DNA from: Balamuthia mandrillaris
Lineage: Eukaryota; Discosea; Longamoebia; Balamuthiidae
NCBI GenBank assembly: GCA_031835245.1
Contig: JAVKOQ010000057.1
Location: 124,001 to 188,000 of the forward strand
Reading direction: 5' to 3'
Length of the DNA: 64,000 bases
The notes below the pieces were generated by a model that ran no database searches, was not told the origin of the DNA, and saw only the letters and a program-made list of their open reading frames with translations. Made by a program: the position numbers and the translations under genes. Positions 1 through 10,453 of this stretch are shown here, in pieces. Each line of letters opens with the position of its first letter. Within the stretch, counting starts at the first letter, position 1.

Positions 1-75
1 GAAGAAGAAGACCAGCCGCCCGCTGAGGAGGAAGAGATCCCTTTGGAAGAGCAGGAGGGCATGCCAGCCTTCTAA
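1..75 (+). CDS. 3' end of an unidentified gene with an acidic C-terminus
   Basis: The window opens inside a + strand reading frame that ends at a TAA at 73-75. The visible 24 residues are dominated by Glu and Pro (for example PPAEEEEIPLEEQEG) and end in MPAF. Acidic tails like this are common on chaperones and nuclear proteins but are not diagnostic. A consensus polyadenylation signal follows 63 bp later, which supports a genuine 3' end. The family cannot be named from so little sequence. Confidence 0.5.
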   Translation, partial: EEEDQPPAEEEEIPLEEQEGMPAF

Positions 76-137
76 AAAAAAGGGCTCAGCCAACCTCATG
101 CGTTTTCTTGATAAACAAGTAACCTCTAAGCATAAAT

Positions 138-143
138 AATAAA
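138..143 (+). terminator. AATAAA polyadenylation signal
   Basis: An exact AATAAA lies 63 bp after the stop codon of the leftmost gene. The minus-strand small gene ends nearby, so the two genes converge with little space between them. Confidence 0.45.
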
Positions 144-218
144 AGAAGAAGGCAAAAACTTCCAAAGGTCTATTTGTTCCGCTGGGTCATGAAAAAAAAG
201 GACGGCTTGCCTGGTCAC

Positions 219-548
219 TCACTCTTCGCGTCTCATGTCCACCACCACCGTGGAGGCTTCGGTGGCAAAAGCGGGTGGAGCCCAAGCAGTGATGAACAAT
301 GAAGGACCCACTCTCTGGATATTATAACAGATCATCAGCATTCATGTTTTGTATTTCTTCACCCGTTTCTCACTCACCTCAGTGACTAACGCCCAACGAG
401 CGGAAGGTCCTTCGGCGGCAAGCCTGGCTGCCCGCTGCACGCCCTCCTCGCCGTCCTCTGCCGCGGCGAGCAGCTCCGCCACCAGGCCCAAGCTCCGAGC
501 GGAGGCTGCGGCCAGCGGTCTTCCCGAGCCCGTTTGGAAGCCAGACAT
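219..548 (-). CDS. Small two-exon protein of unknown function (about 87 aa)
   Basis: Exon 1 starts at ATG 548 and ends at a GTGAGT donor after position about 381. Exon 2 begins after an acceptor near 318 and stops at TGA 219-221. The phase is preserved. The product is Ala/Leu-rich: residues 15-50 read like one or two amphipathic helices (ARSLGLVAELLAAAEDG), followed by a more hydrophobic stretch with the motif FITAWAPPAF. Base composition is markedly GC-rich compared with the flanks, as expected for an exon here. A second GTGAGT overlaps the stop region, so a further exon is possible. It is transcribed divergently from the M20 gene across about 400 bp. I do not recognise the family. Confidence 0.45.
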
Positions 549-947
549 AACGACGTTTTGTTAAGCAAGTTCTACTTGTCCTCTTTTCTTTTTCCCTCCC
601 AAAGCTCTTCAAGTAGTGTTTTCTTTCCTGCTTCTTGCTTCCTGCTTCTTGCTACCTTCTCCAAGAGGCTCTGCTACTCTTTTTTTTTTTTTTGGCACAT
701 TCCATGGTTCAGGGCTGCAGCAAAGGTGCAGCAAGGCAGCTGTGTTCCAGCAGCATTGCTGCACTGTCGATTCAAAGCTTAACAAACCCAGCAGCCCTTG
801 TGAACCAAAGCTGCTCGCCTAGCTTAACTGTTGATAAAATGCAAAATATTTGAACATTATTCGAAAATACTGAATATTTATTCAATTATTGGTTGAAAAT
901 TTGGCAGAATATTTTATTTTATTGGTTTGTCGCCTAAGCAAAAAAAG

Positions 948-2766
948 ATGAGTTTGGAGCGAGTGGTGGAGAGCTTGAAGGACACCCTTGTGGAGGTTCG
1001 AAGGGACATCCATCAGCACCCTGAGACTGCCTTCAAGGAAGTGCGAACCAGTGGCGTGGTCCTGTCCTACCTGCAAAGCGTTGGCTTGCCCGACGAACCT
1101 GGCACTTGGAAGGTAAAGAGCTACTATGCTTCCTTCTTTGCTTCTCTTTTTCATCAGCAAACTTCATCATCTTCTTTCTCACGTTCGACCTTTTAAAAAA
1201 ATAATAAAGAAATGTGCAGGAACTGGTTTGGTGGTGGACATCAAAGGCACAGCCCCACCAAAGGGTGACGAACAACAAGTCAAAATGATTGCCCTTCGCT
1301 CAGACCTGGATGCTCTGCCCATGACCGAGGAGAACTTTGACCTCCCTTACCGTTCTGTCAAGTGAGTAGCTAGCTCTCCTTTTCGAGCAAGCTCTCTTTG
1401 GTTCTCATTCGGTTGACTAACTCTTTCTCTTTCTTCTTTCGTTGTTCTTGTTCTTCTCCTTCTCCTTCTTGTTCTTCTTCTTGTTCTTCTTCTTGTTCTT
1501 CTTCTTCTTGTTCTTATTCTTCTTGTTCTTCTTCTTGTTCTTCTTCTCCTTTGTGTTCTTTCTTGTCTTCACTCAACAACTTGTACTAACGCTGAAGCGA
1601 GGGAGCAGCTCACATGTACGTTTTTCATGCCCAACCTCATTTATACTGAACACACAGCGGACTAATATGCTTTCTCTTGTGCTTATAACGAAGGTGCGGC
1701 CACGATGGTCACATCTCGATGCTGCTCGGCGCTGCCACTCTCTTGCTCCAATCTCGAGACAAGATTCCCAGTGACGTTACCATTCGTCTGCTCTTCCAAC
1801 CCGCCGAGGAGGGGCCTGGTGGTGCTCCCGTCATGATCGAGGAAGGTTGTCTGGAGGGAGTGGAGGAGGTCTATGGCATTCACAACTGGCCCACTATGGC
1901 CTTGGGAGAGATGCGAACCAAAGAGGGTCCTCTTATGGCACACGTGTCGGATCTATACATCACTATTAGAGGAAAAGGTGGTCATGGCTCTCAACCTCAA
2001 GTGGGTCTTTCTCTTTGCTTTGCATTTTCTCTTTTTTCCTGATTACTTGCTCATTCTTGTTGGTGCATTGTTACGGTATTACAGACCACAAAGGACCCTA
2101 TTGTGGCAGCTGCACACGTAGTAACAGCTCTGCAAACCATCGTCTCAAGGAATGTCCATTATGAGGATCGTGTTGTTATCTCCATCACTACCATTCATGG
2201 AGGAGAGGTTCACTCTCTCCCTCTCTCTCTCTTTCTGTTCTGCTAACTAAATTGCAACACAAGACACACAACGTAATACCTGATACAGTGGAGATGTCAG
2301 GAACCATTCGTGACCTCTCCGATAAGACCTTTGCTCTCCTTGAGAAACGCATCAACAGCATTGGCACGTCCTCGTTCTCTTCTCTCCTGCTCTTCTCCTT
2401 TATCTTCTTCATTTTCTTTAGACTAATATCACGCATTATTACCAATAGTGAAGAACACATGTGAAGCCTTAGATTGCGAAGCTCAAGTGAAGATCCACTC
2501 CCGCTATCCCGTTCTTATCAACACCCCCAAAGAGAGCGAGCACGTTATCCGTGTCGGCAAAAAACTTTTAGGGGAGGAGAACGTCTCCTCCAAAGAGCTT
2601 CCGATGTTGGGCGCCGAGGACTTTGCCTTCTTCCTTCAAAAGGTGCCTGGCTGCTTCTTCTTCCTTGGTGGGGGGGAGCAAGGCAGAAGCAACAACATAT
2701 GTCACAGCTCTTCCTTTGAGTTCAATGACAACCTTCTTCCTATTGGTACGTTAACTTTCATTTTGT

Positions 2767-2807
<41 letters not shown>

Positions 2808-2883
2808 TTTTTCACCTCATCCAGGCGTTAAGTTCTGGATTCGTTTGGTGGAAGATCGTCTCAACCTTTCGTTGTTTGAATAA
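948..2883 (+). CDS. M20-family amidohydrolase (IAA-amino acid hydrolase / hippurate hydrolase-like)
   Basis: Metal-dependent hydrolase expected to cleave an amide bond in N-acyl amino acids. Eight exons join to 406 aa, the usual family length: 948-1112, 1210-1361, 1598-1615, 1694-2000, 2085-2207, 2264-2363, 2449-2745, 2825-2883. Family motifs occur in order: RRDIHQHPE near the N-terminus, the metal site MCGHDGH, QPAEEGPGGA with the catalytic Glu pair, GIHNWP, GGHGSQPQ, HNVIPD in the lid domain, GAEDFAFF and a C-terminal CHSSSFEFND with the last metal ligand. The start is the ATG at 948; no signal peptide is seen. Exon 3 is only 18 nt and supplies residues just before the metal motif. The intron after exon 6 starts with GC, not GT, and reading phase is kept only with that junction. 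Intron 7 holds a CT microsatellite. Confidence 0.9.
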
Positions 2884-2927
2884 GTTGAGCTATAAAAGAT
2901 CACCTGTTTACAAACATTTTTCCATTG

Positions 2928-5107
2928 TTATTCGTCGCGACGATGAACCAGAACGGGGATGCCATTCTTTGGATAGACGGTGATGCCAGCAACCACTTCG
3001 AGAGGCAGTTTAATGCCAGGAGACAATGTAAACTTGTAACTACGCAGTATCAACGCTAAAATGACTTTAGCTTCCATCAGAGCGAATCTTTCTCCAATGC
3101 TTTGATTGTTTGTTAGAGCAAGAACGAAGCGAAGAAGATGAAAGAAAGGAGTAAGAAAGAAGAAAGAAGGAGATAGCGTACCAGCCACGAGGACCTAGGC
3201 CAAAAGGTAACCAAGTCAGGGCTGCTTTCTTTTCTTTCATGGCACCACTTGCTAGTTGCTGCTGTTGTGGTTCTTCAGCTTCTTCGTTCCATCGCTCGAA
3301 CGGTAGGAACTTTTCCGGCTGTGGCCAGTATTTCTCGTTGTGGTGAATATGATAAACAGGCGCTGCTACTATCGTCTTTTGACAATGAAGTCAGGTGTCA
3401 TGCAAAGAAGAAAGAAAGCAACAGGAAACGACAAGAAAGAAACGACAAGAAAGAAACGACAAGAAAGAAAGAAAGAATGAAAGAAAGAAAGAAAGAAAGA
3501 AAGAAACGACAAGAAACGACAAGAAAGAAAGAAAGAAACGACAAGAAAGAAAGAAAGAAAGAAAGAAACTAACTCCTTTAGGAATGAAATAGCCAGCGAG
3601 GTTGCAATCCTCCTGAGCTACTCGTGGTAGAACAACTGCCGGCGGATATAGCCTCAAAGATTCCTTGATTGTTTTGGTGTTTAGTGTGAAGGATGAAGAA
3701 GAAAATAGGAAGCAGAAAGGAGGTGAAAGAATGGAGAATAATGCAAGCGAAAAATGAAAGCAGAAAGCAGAAAGAAAAACAAAGATCAAGCATGAAGATA
3801 GAGACAAACAGGAACAAAAAGAAGCGAAGAAAAAAAATAGTACCTTAACGACCATGGACATACGTTTCAGGTTTTTGACGCCCTGAAAATCGAGGTTTTC
3901 GAGGTCGATCTCTTTCAGCTCCTCAAAGAGCAGTGCATCCACCTCAGGATGTTGGGCCAACAAGAAGATGGTATAAGCAATTGCGTTGGAGGTTGTTTCG
4001 TGACCAGCCAATAAAAAGGTTATAGACTGCATTACAATCTAAATACATTCCAATAAGTGTTAGTGGAAAAGAGAACAACACATACCAGAGGAAAAAAGAA
4101 AGAGAATAAATACTTCGATATCAAGAAGAGTTTCTCCGGTAGTCTTGTCTTCCGCATCCAACATCAAGTCCAAAAAGTCTTTGATCGGTTTGCCGCCAAC
4201 AACATTCTTGTTCGCTTCTTTGCGTTGAGCTTTTCTCTCTTCCAACACTTTTGCCAGCTCTTTCTCCAAAAAGTTGAACGCTTTGCGACTCTCTCTGAAC
4301 GATTCGTGCGGAAAGAATTCTCGTTGAAGCTGTGCGAAGCGACCACGAAATATGATGGATAAAAGTGGAGCTGGTTTAGTGGTTCCTTGAAATACAGTTT
4401 TGGCAGCGATCGAGATGGGATGCTCCGAGTCTTTCAACGCATCTAACTCAGTTCCGAAAGCAACTCGTCCTTTTGAAAAAGAAAGGAATGGTTATTAACA
4501 AAAAGAAAAGGCAATAAAATGAGAACAAAGAGAAAGGAACCTATAATATCCATGGTGAGCCTGGACATGTAGTTGTGAATGTCCATCTCTTGTTTGTTGT
4601 TGGAGTGAGCGGCGAGATGGTCCATCATTACAGCTGTTGCAGCTCTGACATGAGGTAGCATTTCTTTCAGATGCATCACGTTAAAGGTAGGTGCTATTAT
4701 TCTCCTTATCTTTCTCCTGGTTATGAATAAGCAGGAGGAACAGAGAATGAGAAAACGAGAGATTGTGGAATGAGCGAACAAAGATGACGGCAAAGATGTA
4801 GAACAAAGAATAGATACCAGTATTCTCCTTTAGCTCTTAACAAGCCAAGGTTGGACATATCCTTCTTCAAGGGCTGAGAGGGAGGGGGACGGTCCACAAA
4901 GTTCTTGAAGCCCGAGACAGAGTACTCGTGAATCACTGCTGGATCAGCCACTAGCACCCATGGCTCCTGTCCCACAAAGAAACGAACCACTTGGGTGTTT
5001 GTACGTTTGTGTGTTTGAAGGTGTTGCAATCGGCCAGCATAAGGAATGGAGAATGAGGAATAAACAGCATAGAAGGGAGAGAAGAGGAGGAGGAGGCGAG
5101 AGAGAGC

Positions 5108-5143
<36 letters not shown>

Positions 5144-5984
5144 AAGAGAAGAGAAGAGAAGAGAAGAGAAGAGAAGAGAAGAGAAGAGAAGAGAAGAGAA
5201 GAGAAGAGAAGAAAGAAGAGAACGATGAAGAGAAGAGAAGAGAAGAGAAGAGAAGAGAAGAGAAGAGAAGAGAAGAGAAGAGAAGAGAAGAGAAGAGAAG
5301 AGAACGATGAAGAGAAGAGAAGAGAAGAGAACGATGAAGAGAAGAGAAGAGAGAGAACGATGAAGAGAAGAGAAGAGAAGAGAAGAGAAGAGAAGAGAAG
5401 AGAAGAGAAGAGAAGAGAAGAGAAGAGAAGAGAAGAGAAGAGAAGAGAAGAGAAAGAGAAGAGAAGAGAAGAGAAGAGAAGAGAAGAGAAGAGAAGAGAA
5501 GAGAAGAGAACGATGAAGAGAAGAGAAGAGAAGAGAAGAGAAGAGAACGATGAAGAGAAGAGAAGAGAAGAGAAGAGAAGAGAAGAGAAGAGAAGAGAAC
5601 GATGAAGAGAAGAGAAGAGAAGAGAACGATGAAGAGAAGAGAAGAGAACGACGAAGAGAAGAGAACGATGAAGAGAACGATGAAGAGAAGAGAACGTGAA
5701 GAGAACGTGAAGAGAACGATGAAGAGAAGAGAAAAGAACGATGAAGAGAAAAGAACAATGAAGAGAACAGAACAGAACAGAACAGAACGAAGAAAAGACG
5801 AGAAGGACCCGTACCAGGGCCGTAGCGTTTGATGTAGTCATCATGGACGTAGTGGTAGGGCTTAGCGGCAAGCTCCGCCAAGTTGCCAAGCAAAGGCACC
5901 GCGGGTGGGCCTGGGATGTGCCTGTAGGCCAAATACGTTGCCAACCAAAACTTCAAGAGAAGAAAAAAAGGACAGAGAGGGAGT

Positions 5985-6018
<34 letters not shown>

Positions 6019-6202
6019 GAGGGAGAGAGAGAGGGAGTGAGTGAGAATAAGAGAAGCAGGTGGGAAAGGAGTGAGAGAGAGCAGTGAGAAAGGTGAGTGG
6101 AGATCAAAAATGAAAGAAGAAAAAAACGCAAAGTGAAAGACAAACTTTGTAGAAGGCGACCACCAACAGTACGACGACTAACGAAAGTACGAGCGCAACC
6201 AT
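2928..6202 (-). CDS. Cytochrome P450, N-terminally membrane-anchored
   Basis: Haem-thiolate monooxygenase, probably ER-bound. Nine exons give 515 aa: 6202-6146, 5950-5815, 4989-4818, 4716-4541, 4469-4114, 4038-3844, 3663-3574, 3375-3182, 3099-2928. Exon 1 encodes a hydrophobic anchor (MVALVLSLVVVLLVVAFY), followed by the proline hinge HIPGPPAVPLLGN. The C-helix WRKIRRIIAPTF, the I-helix oxygen-activation motif AGHETT, the K-helix ESLR, the PERF-like segment FLPFERW and the haem loop FGLGPRGCIG with the cysteine ligand are all present. The haem cysteine codon is split by the last intron. The second intron (4990-5814) is about 825 nt, mostly a GAGAA pentanucleotide tract; the intron at 3376-3573 is an AAAG/AACGAC tract. 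The CYP family and substrate cannot be assigned by eye. Confidence 0.93.
3410..3570. repeat. AAAG/AAACGAC simple-repeat tract in a P450 intron
   Basis: Irregular alternation of GAAA units and GAAACGACAA units fills most of the intron. On the transcribed (minus) strand it reads as a TTTC/GTCGTTTC pyrimidine tract. The same composite motif recurs at about 45300-45395 and 50345-50520. Confidence 0.85.
5111..5770. repeat. GAGAA pentanucleotide microsatellite, about 660 bp
   Basis: A nearly uninterrupted run of the 5-mer GAGAA, preceded by a short GA dinucleotide run and punctuated by the variant block GAACGATGAA at least ten times in the right half. It lies within the second intron of the P450 gene. 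All apparent long open frames here are repeat artefacts. Confidence 0.95.
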
Positions 6203-6696
6203 CTCCTAAAATTTGTGGTTGTCCCTTGTTTTGTCACACAAGATGAACGGAGGGGAGAGAGAGACAATGAAATAAAAAATTTATATATTTAATACTTCTT
6301 TTTTAAAGAAAAAATGCAGCAAATATGAAGCAAGCCCCCGCTAGTGGTTGGTTCGCAAAATGAAAGTGGGGGAAAAACGTGGATGGAAAAGTTCTTGCTT
6401 TTGTTTACGAATGAAGCGAAGAGTCTGGGGGGAGAGAGGGGGAAACCCACGCCTCTCTCGATTCTCGCTTTTTCCCTAAGCTGGCGAGGGACTCGTCGCT
6501 CTCTCTTCGCTTCTTTTTCCTTTTCGTCGTTTTCATCTCTGCGTTTGATTTTTTGTCGAACGGACACCTCAAAATCGTGTCGACCCGAAATATACCATGA
6601 CGACACGATCTCCGGCATTAATTTTATTTATTTTCCTTTGGGAGAGGTTATACCCTGTGTTCTTCAGAATGTCGGGGGGGGCCGGGGGGGGGGTGA
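6203..6696. other. Intergenic region upstream of the P450 gene
   Basis: No gene is supported. It contains the GTCGAC palindrome at 6578-6583 followed by ACGACACGA at 6600-6608; both elements recur in other 5' regions of the window. AATAAA-type sequence on the minus strand around 6622-6634 probably serves the 3' end of the neighbouring secreted-protein gene. Confidence 0.5.
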
Positions 6697-7680
6697 TTAG
6701 GAAATGCAACGGCCCTCGAACATGACGTTCCAGCATCGACCCAGGGAGGTGGGGAAGAGCTGCGCGCTGCCAACGTGGTTTCTGATGTAGTCTGGGTTCT
6801 GAAGGACCGTTGCTCCCAAACCATCCAACCACTCATCCAGAATGGAGTCCCCAAAGCCTCTGGATAGGGCATCGTGATAGTGAGCGGAAAAAGATTCCAA
6901 AAAAAAAAAGACAAGATGGAACGACAGAAAACGTACTCTCCGAAGACTTCATCGTACGGCACAGGACAGCCACGACGCCTGACCACAAGAAGATACTTTA
7001 TCGGGAAGAACAGCTCCATCGGGACATAACGATCCATCTCGCAGGAAACCCTCGCAAGTTCTACGAAATAGCAGTTGCTCTGCAAGGGGAGAAGAAGGTT
7101 GCTAACATTGCTGTAACGATAGATGTCAATCAAGTCTTTCAGAGCCATCTCGTCCTGGGTTTCGCAAGATCTCTCCGCTCCGTCTCGGGTTTGCAGCTCC
7201 TCCTCGTCTTCCTCGTTCACTTCACCTCCCGCCCAGAAGAAACCTTTTGAGTCGTGTGTGTGATTATTTTTAAGTTGGCAGTTTCACCATCTTGTTGGTC
7301 ATGTTCTTTTGTTTTTGCATCATGCCCCGTTATCATGTGCTATTTTTTAAAAAAAAAATGCGAAAAAAAATGCTTTCCGTCTTGCTTTCTCTTTTTTGTT
7401 CGCTCTTCGCTAGGGATAACAAACAAAGGGTATGAAGTGTACCTTCGGTATAATCCCAATCGAGAATCTCTCTGGAGGAATACTGAGTGAATGGGTCAAG
7501 ACCTCGTTCCTGCAATTTTCCCCTGAAGAGTTCTACCCACTGTTCCTTTCCTTTGAGCTTGTTCATATAGTACTGCAGATCGCTGAGAGACCTCATAGAG
7601 ACATTCTCTGGTTCATCTGCAACAGTCAAAACAGCGCAAGCCAGCAGGCAAAGGCCAAAAACGAAGATGAGAAGCTTCAT
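6697..7680 (-). CDS. Secreted protein of unknown family, with a likely homopolymer frame slip
   Basis: Exon 1 (7680-7443) begins with a clear signal peptide (MKLLIFVFGLCLLACAVLTVA) and then a hydrophilic helical segment. Exon 2 starts near 7247 and carries an acidic stretch (NEEDEEELQ) and the Cys-containing segment CYFVELARVSCEMDRYVPME. The open frame then reaches an 11-T run at 6899-6909 (T on the coding strand), after which the plausible continuation (YHDALSRGFGDSILDEWLDG to the stop at 6697) is in another frame. A 9-T or 12-T run would keep one frame. The alternative, a 38-nt intron starting GTACGT, has no AG acceptor and would be far shorter than its neighbours. An in-frame ATG at 7710 is a possible earlier start. 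No family is recognised; secretion is inferred from the signal peptide. Confidence 0.6.
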
Positions 7681-8388
7681 CTTGCCTTTCTTCTTCAAAT
7701 CTTTCTTCACCTCGGGAGGTTCCCTTCTCTGTGTCGTTGGCCTTCGTTAAAATTTTTTCTTTCCCACCTCTTGGGTGGAAAATGACAAGGGCCGCCTTTA
7801 GTCCAAAAGCTGACCAGTGGTTCCCTCTCTTCCTCTCAGCGTGTCGTTTCGCGTTGTTCTGGACACTATAAAAGGAAAGCACCCAAAGAAAATGGGCCAA
7901 TCAGCGGATGCAGTCTTCAATGACGTCAAAAAAATCCTTACATAGAAAAAGGTGACATCAGTACAAGAAATGGCACAGCGAAGAAAGAAGCGTAAGGCAA
8001 GAGGTGCGGCATCACCCTGCCCTTGTTGGGCTCTGCGGGGGAGGGGAGGGAAGTATAGGGTAGGGAGGGTACCAACCAATTGCACTGTGGCCCTTTTATC
8101 TTCCTTTTTTTTTTTGTTAGCTACCCTGGGCATAAATCTTATTTTTGACAATCCATCAAAAAGAAAAAACAAGAACCGACTACCTACTACCACTGGAGGA
8201 ACGGACCTGTATTTGTTGCTTTCCCTCCCCGTCCCACTGGGGGCTGCAAACAGTTTGTTTTCATGATGCAATCCATGGTAGCGGTTGAGGTGGAGTCAGT
8301 CACTCCCCATCTTTCTTCCAATCCATGAGCCTTGCCACACCAGCGAACAACAACAAGTTTTGTTTAAAATTGTTAATTGAAAGAAAAG
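7681..8388. other. Divergent intergenic region between secreted-protein and methyltransferase genes
   Basis: About 700 bp with no supportable gene. It contains a perfect CRE-type palindrome TGACGTCA at 7921-7928, about 240 bp upstream of the secreted-protein start, and a G-rich stretch around 8037-8070. Confidence 0.5.
7921..7928. promoter_or_regulatory. CRE/ATF-type palindrome TGACGTCA
   Basis: Exact 8-bp palindrome recognised in other eukaryotes by CREB/ATF bZIP factors. It lies in the divergent promoter region. A second copy is at 18433-18440. Function here is inferred only. Confidence 0.35.
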
Positions 8389-9162
8389 ATGCAACAAGAG
8401 AGCCGCAAAGAGCAAGAGGAGGAGGAGGTCCGACCACCACCACAGCCGACGGCGCCCACGGAGGGCATGCTGCGCAGCATATGGAACGAGTTTGCGCCGA
8501 CGTTCGCGCAGGAGGCGCGTTGGACGGACCAGGTGGCCCACACCCTGGCCGCTCACCTCCAATTGGGCTCTGCCCAGCAGGCCATCTTGGAGATTGGCTC
8601 TGGCGCTGGTAACCACTCCCTCAAGATCAGAGCGAGTGAAGACAAGAAAGAAGAAGAAAGAGAAGAGGAAGAAGAAGAACAACAAGAAGAAGTACAAGAA
8701 GAACAAGCAGAATGGAGAGATGAGTTTGATGAGATCAAGGAGGGGCTGCTACTTGATTTTCGATTTATTTATTTATTTTTTTGATGAAAAATAATCAACC
8801 AAAGGTGGAGGCACGGAGATCATTTGCAGAGCAAAGCCGGAGAACGTTCGAGTGGTGGCTACCGATCTTTCCACCGAGTTCATCGCCATAGGTGGGCTAT
8901 AAAAACCTCTCTCCCACTGTTTTTGTTTTGTGTTTTGCAGCGGACTTGCTCACCGCTATGCGATGGGTTCAAACAAGCAAAGAAGAGGTTGGAAGGCAAG
9001 GCGGAAGTGGAGTTTGTGGAGGCTAACGCTGAAAAGCTGCCGTTTGACGATGCTTCCTTTGATCGTTACATGGCCAGCTTTGTTCTGTACGTTGCCTTCT
9101 TCACTCTTCACTTCCCGTTGGAGTTCACTCGTTCTCTGCTTCTCTGCTTCTCTGCTTCTCTG

Positions 9163-9201
<39 letters not shown>

Positions 9202-10153
9202 TCTCGCTTCTCTCTCTCACAAACAACAAACAGCCATTTAGTCACCGACCCCAAGAGCATGTTAGCTGAATGCAAAAGGGTGCTGCAACCAGGCAAAGGC
9301 ATGGCCGCCTTCTCTGTTTGGGGTCGCAAGGAGCACAGCCCCCACTTCACCATCGTTCCTGAGGTGGCCAAGCGGCTCGGCATCGACCTCACACAAGTGG
9401 GAGGAGCAAAGCCAGAGATGCGTTCCAACTTTCACCTTGGGGATGACCCTGCTGCCCTGAGACGCATGGCTTTGGAGGCTGGCTTCTCCAAGGCTTTCAC
9501 TTGGTATCAGGTTTGATTCTCTCCTTTCAGCTTGTGTTCTTCTTTTGGTTTTTTGTTGTGTCGCTTGTTAACGAACCTCTTTCCAACTTAAGTTTGTACC
9601 AGTGGATGTAACGGATGGCAGAGGTTGGGCAGAGAAACAGATGCACTGCTCTCCCATGATCATCAAGCTGATGCGAAATCTACCAGAGGAGAAGGCCGCA
9701 GAGTTCAAGAATGCTCTTGCTGACGCTGCTGATGAGTTCTACAACAATGGAAACGTGGTTGGAATGGTAATGTTGTTCTTCATTCACCTTTTTCTTCCTA
9801 CTTCTTCGTCTTCTGCTTCTGCTGCTTTTTCTTCTTCTCCTTCTTCTTCTTCTTATTTCTTCTTCTTCTTCTTCTTCTTATTTCTTCTTCTTCTTCTTCT
9901 TATTTCTTCTTCTTCTTCTTGTTCTTCTTCTTCTTATTTCTTCTTCTTCTTCTTGTTCTTCTTCTCCTTCTTCTTCTTCTTCTTCTTCTTCTTCTTCTTC
10001 TTCTTCTTCTTCTTGTTCTTCTTCTTGTTCTTCTTCTTGTTCTTGTTCTTCTTCTTCTTCTTCTTCTTCTTCTTCTTCTTCTTCTTCTTCTTCTTCTTCA
10101 TATACAAGAGAACGACCAATGCCAGAACAACAGCAGCAGCAGCACTAACGTAA
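8389..10153 (+). CDS. SAM-dependent methyltransferase (class I)
   Basis: Six proposed exons: 8389-8635, 8805-8891, 8941-9086, 9234-9510, 9593-9766, 10109-10153. Motif I is ILEIGSGAGNHSL; the acidic end of strand beta-2 is VVATDLS; then VEFVEANAEKLPFDDASFD and the post-IV segment RVLQPGKGMAAFSVW. This is the UbiE/Coq5-like Rossmann methyltransferase pattern; the acceptor is unknown. The N-terminus is acidic and proline-rich. One junction is not clean: the exon ending at 8891 leaves phase 1, whereas the frame with VEFVEANAEKLPF needs phase 0 at 8941. Either a one-base error or true frameshift lies between 8892 and about 8985, or the splice sites differ from my choice. Intron 5 is a TTC-repeat tract and the last exon is tiny. 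Confidence 0.75.
9835..10100. repeat. TTC-rich trinucleotide tract in a methyltransferase intron
   Basis: A long TTC microsatellite with occasional TTG and TTA interruptions, inside the last intron. It is pyrimidine-rich on the coding strand and directly precedes the final 45-nt exon. Confidence 0.9.
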
Positions 10154-10453
10154 ACAAAACAGGAGGCGTTGTTCCTTTTGGCTTTGGCCTAACGCCACCA
10201 CCCTTTTCGACGCCAGCCGACAAAACTTTTTATTATCGGTTTTTTTGTAACCCTAGATCAGCCCTAGATCAGAATGAGGGTTCGTAATGAAAAGAAATTT
10301 CATTTTATTTTCCATAGAAAATCTTCCCCCAACAAACGAATTTCCTACATTTTTTGTCGACCTGACAAACAGAAAAAAATAAAAACTCGGCCAACAAAGA
10401 AAGATATAAGGAAGGCCTTGCTCAGTGGTTCTCACACACGTACCAAACAGCAA
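10154..10453. promoter_or_regulatory. 5' region of the CBS-domain gene, with TTTTTGTCGAC element
   Basis: The 11-mer TTTTTGTCGAC lies at 10351-10361, about 95 bp upstream of the proposed start codon at 10454. The rest holds no gene I can support. Confidence 0.4.

Noticed and set aside
4951-5889. Long Ser/Leu/Phe-rich and Arg/Glu-rich open frames across the GAGAA repeat
   Set aside because: They are translations of a pentanucleotide microsatellite (a 5-mer repeat is open in many frames) and lie in a P450 intron whose flanking exons join perfectly without them.
6904-6944. A 38-nt intron in the secreted-protein gene starting GTACGT
   Set aside because: No AG is available at the end and it would be much shorter than any other intron in the window; a homopolymer length error is simpler.
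9919-10287. Open frame running past the methyltransferase stop (NNSSSSTNVNKTGG and so on)
   Set aside because: It is the repeat intron in another frame; the terminal exon at 10109-10153 is in phase with the upstream exon and ends properly.
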